Shown here: positions 55,630 through 56,409 of the stretch, piece after piece | Position numbering within the stretch: position 1 is the first letter of the stretch | Layout of the letters: the number at the start of each line of letters is the position of its first letter | From: a virus | DNA length: 56,409 nucleotides | Virus record (IMG/VR): IMGVR_UViG_3300044681_000017 | Span: 1-56,409 of that record | Strand: one strand, 5' to 3' | Notes under the pieces: generated by a model | What the model was told of the DNA's origin: nothing | What the model saw: only the letters and a program-made list of their open reading frames with translations | The model's database searches: none | Translations under genes and position numbers: made by a program

Positions 55630-56144
55630 ACTCTAATGATTTCAAAGTCCCTGAACTTAAAGTTGGCTGCAAAGGTGATGAAGGTTACGTCTTGTTGGTT
55701 TGCAGTCATTTCAACCTGTCCAAGATTGGTAATGATGCAGTCATTGTATTTAATGCGTAGATTTGCATTGTTGTGACTAGTCAGAATAGTGACTGTGATG
55801 TCCGCATAACTCTCTTGCAGAGAAGGCGACTGTACACGTTGGCGAGGCCTAACTTCCGGTTCGTTTACCAAAGACTCCATCCAGTCCTGCAATTCAGTGT
55901 ACGATTGCATGTCTTCGTCTAGGATGATCATGACAGTAAGATCAGAGTAGGTGATCTTTGAGGGGGAGAACGGGATACTAGACACACGAGGTGCAGCAAT
56001 CTCCACCGCATTGGCACTAGCGCCAGGGTGTGAGATAGACTGTGCAAAGAACTGCACGTTACCAAACCTAGTATGATCGATAGAAATTCTAAACCCTGTG
56101 GGTTGTAGAAAGTTCTTGTTTTGAGTCAAAGTTGTTCTTGCCAT
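55626..56144 (-). CDS. Tail tube/baseplate-type structural protein, 172 aa
   Basis: The sequence TGFRISIDHTRFGNVQFFAQS, YSDLTVMIILDEDMQSY and LQDWMESLVNEP fits the gp19/gp54-like fold of T4-type tail tubes. QQDVTFITFAANFKFRDFE is the closing strand pair. The late promoter TATAAATA lies 24 bases upstream. Whether it is the tube itself or a baseplate tube-initiator protein is uncertain. Confidence 0.75.
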   Translation of the reverse strand: MARTTLTQNKNFLQPTGFRISIDHTRFGNVQFFAQSISHPGASANAVEIAAPRVSSIPFSPSKITYSDLTVMIILDEDMQSYTELQDWMESLVNEPEVRPRQRVQSPSLQESYADITVTILTSHNNANLRIKYNDCIITNLGQVEMTANQQDVTFITFAANFKFRDFEIIRV

Positions 56145-56167
56145 TAGGTTACTCCTGTGTACCTTTC

Positions 56168-56175
56168 TATTTATA
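56168..56175 (-). promoter_or_regulatory. T4-type late promoter TATAAATA
   Basis: An exact late-promoter core on the minus strand just upstream of the tail protein gene. It is adjacent to a divergent early promoter. Confidence 0.82.
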
Positions 56176-56178
56176 CGC

Positions 56179-56208
56179 TTGACAACTCCTGTTTCAATGC
56201 TATATAAT
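56179..56208 (+). promoter_or_regulatory. Sigma70-type promoter, plus strand
   Basis: On the plus strand TTGACA, 18 bases, then TATAAT, both perfect, upstream of the partial plus-strand gene. It is the divergent partner of the late promoter for the tail protein. Confidence 0.85.
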
Positions 56209-56235
56209 AGGTGTTATTGAGTGAGGATATTATTA

Positions 56236-56409
56236 ATGCAACTTTCTTATAAAGACGCCATGTATGCGGCAGATGTGTTTACAGAGTTCTTTGCGAACTT
56301 TGAACGCATCGATGACTACATGCGTAAAATCAAACTAGAACGTATGGAGACATTTCCATACTCTCTGCCCGGCATGGGGCCTGAGACTGATCTATTCGAC
56401 AAGTTCGAC
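56236..56409 (+). CDS. Partial plus-strand gene, hypothetical (58 codons in window)
   Basis: The ATG follows GAGGATATTATTA, and a perfect sigma70 promoter lies 28 bases upstream. The product starts MQLSYKDAMYAADVFTEFF and continues as an acidic-basic helical protein (RIDDYMRKIKLERMETF). The 3' end is outside the window. I do not recognise the family. It indicates a switch to plus-strand early genes. Confidence 0.7.
   Translation, partial: MQLSYKDAMYAADVFTEFFANFERIDDYMRKIKLERMETFPYSLPGMGPETDLFDKFD

Noticed and set aside
1-56409. CRISPR arrays, insertion sequences, integrase or attachment sites
   Set aside because: None was seen on reading. There is no direct-repeat spacer array and no transposase or integrase motif, as expected for a lytic T4-like phage.

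Overview
The window is a 56.4 kb stretch of a large T4-like myovirus genome (Caudoviricetes). Almost every gene lies on the minus strand, genes overlap by 1-8 bases throughout, and the T4 replication and recombination core is present in near-T4 order: gp41 helicase, UvsX, gp43 polymerase, RegA, gp62, gp44, gp45, gp46, gp47, gp55, UvsW and UvsY. The accessory set (ThyX, SpeD, Hsp20, MazG-like, DUF2061, 2OG-Fe oxygenases, KDO synthesis, APS kinase) resembles that of marine cyanophage- and pelagiphage-type T4-like viruses, so the host is probably an aquatic Gram-negative bacterium. No photosynthesis gene is seen. The host was not identified.

Layout in increasing coordinate (minus-strand transcription runs the other way). 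0-2.3 kb: ribonucleotide reductase large subunit fused to glutaredoxin, plus a small gene. 2.3-13.3 kb: a block of charged, probably virion-associated genes. Several start with a peptide like the T4 capsid-targeting sequence, and two carry nucleotidyltransferase or ligase-like motifs. T4-type late promoters (TATAAATA) lie in this block. 13.3-19.1 kb: nuclease, membrane protein, metallopeptidase, SpeD, five tRNAs, an APS-kinase / nucleotidyltransferase pair with an in-frame -1 slippery heptamer, a hydroxylase and a DUF932 gene. 19.1-23.2 kb: a cassette of exported, lipo- or membrane proteins, preceded by a strong terminator. 23.3-27.7 kb: SGNH hydrolase, DUF3310-like, ANL-like and oxygenase genes, an AbrB-like mini-gene and ThyX. 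27.7-39.8 kb: gp41, UvsX, nucleotide-sugar enzymes, a PrimPol-like protein, a methyltransferase, gp43, a glycosyltransferase, Hsp20, one isolated plus-strand gene, RegA and gp62. 39.8-46.3 kb: sulfotransferase, dCMP deaminase, MazG-like, gp44, a SleB-type lysin, KdsA/KdsB, tRNA-Leu, a tRNA-Gly-like RNA and tRNA-Arg. 46.3-56.4 kb: peroxiredoxin, gp45, gp46, gp47, gp55, a cytidylyltransferase, UvsW, UvsY, an oxygenase, a tail protein and the start of a plus-strand gene.

Two promoter classes are readable directly. One is near-perfect sigma70 elements (TTGACA, 17-18 bases, TATAAT) in front of the early and replication genes. The other is TATAAATA in front of structural-type genes, matching the gp55-dependent late class, and gp55 is encoded here. 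The sugar and sulfur genes (KdsA/B, UDP-sugar dehydrogenase and epimerase, GT25-like transferase, cytidylyltransferase, APS kinase, two sulfotransferases) together suggest that the phage makes or remodels a sulfated acidic glycan. This is inference from family membership. All assignments come from reading motifs; no database search was run.
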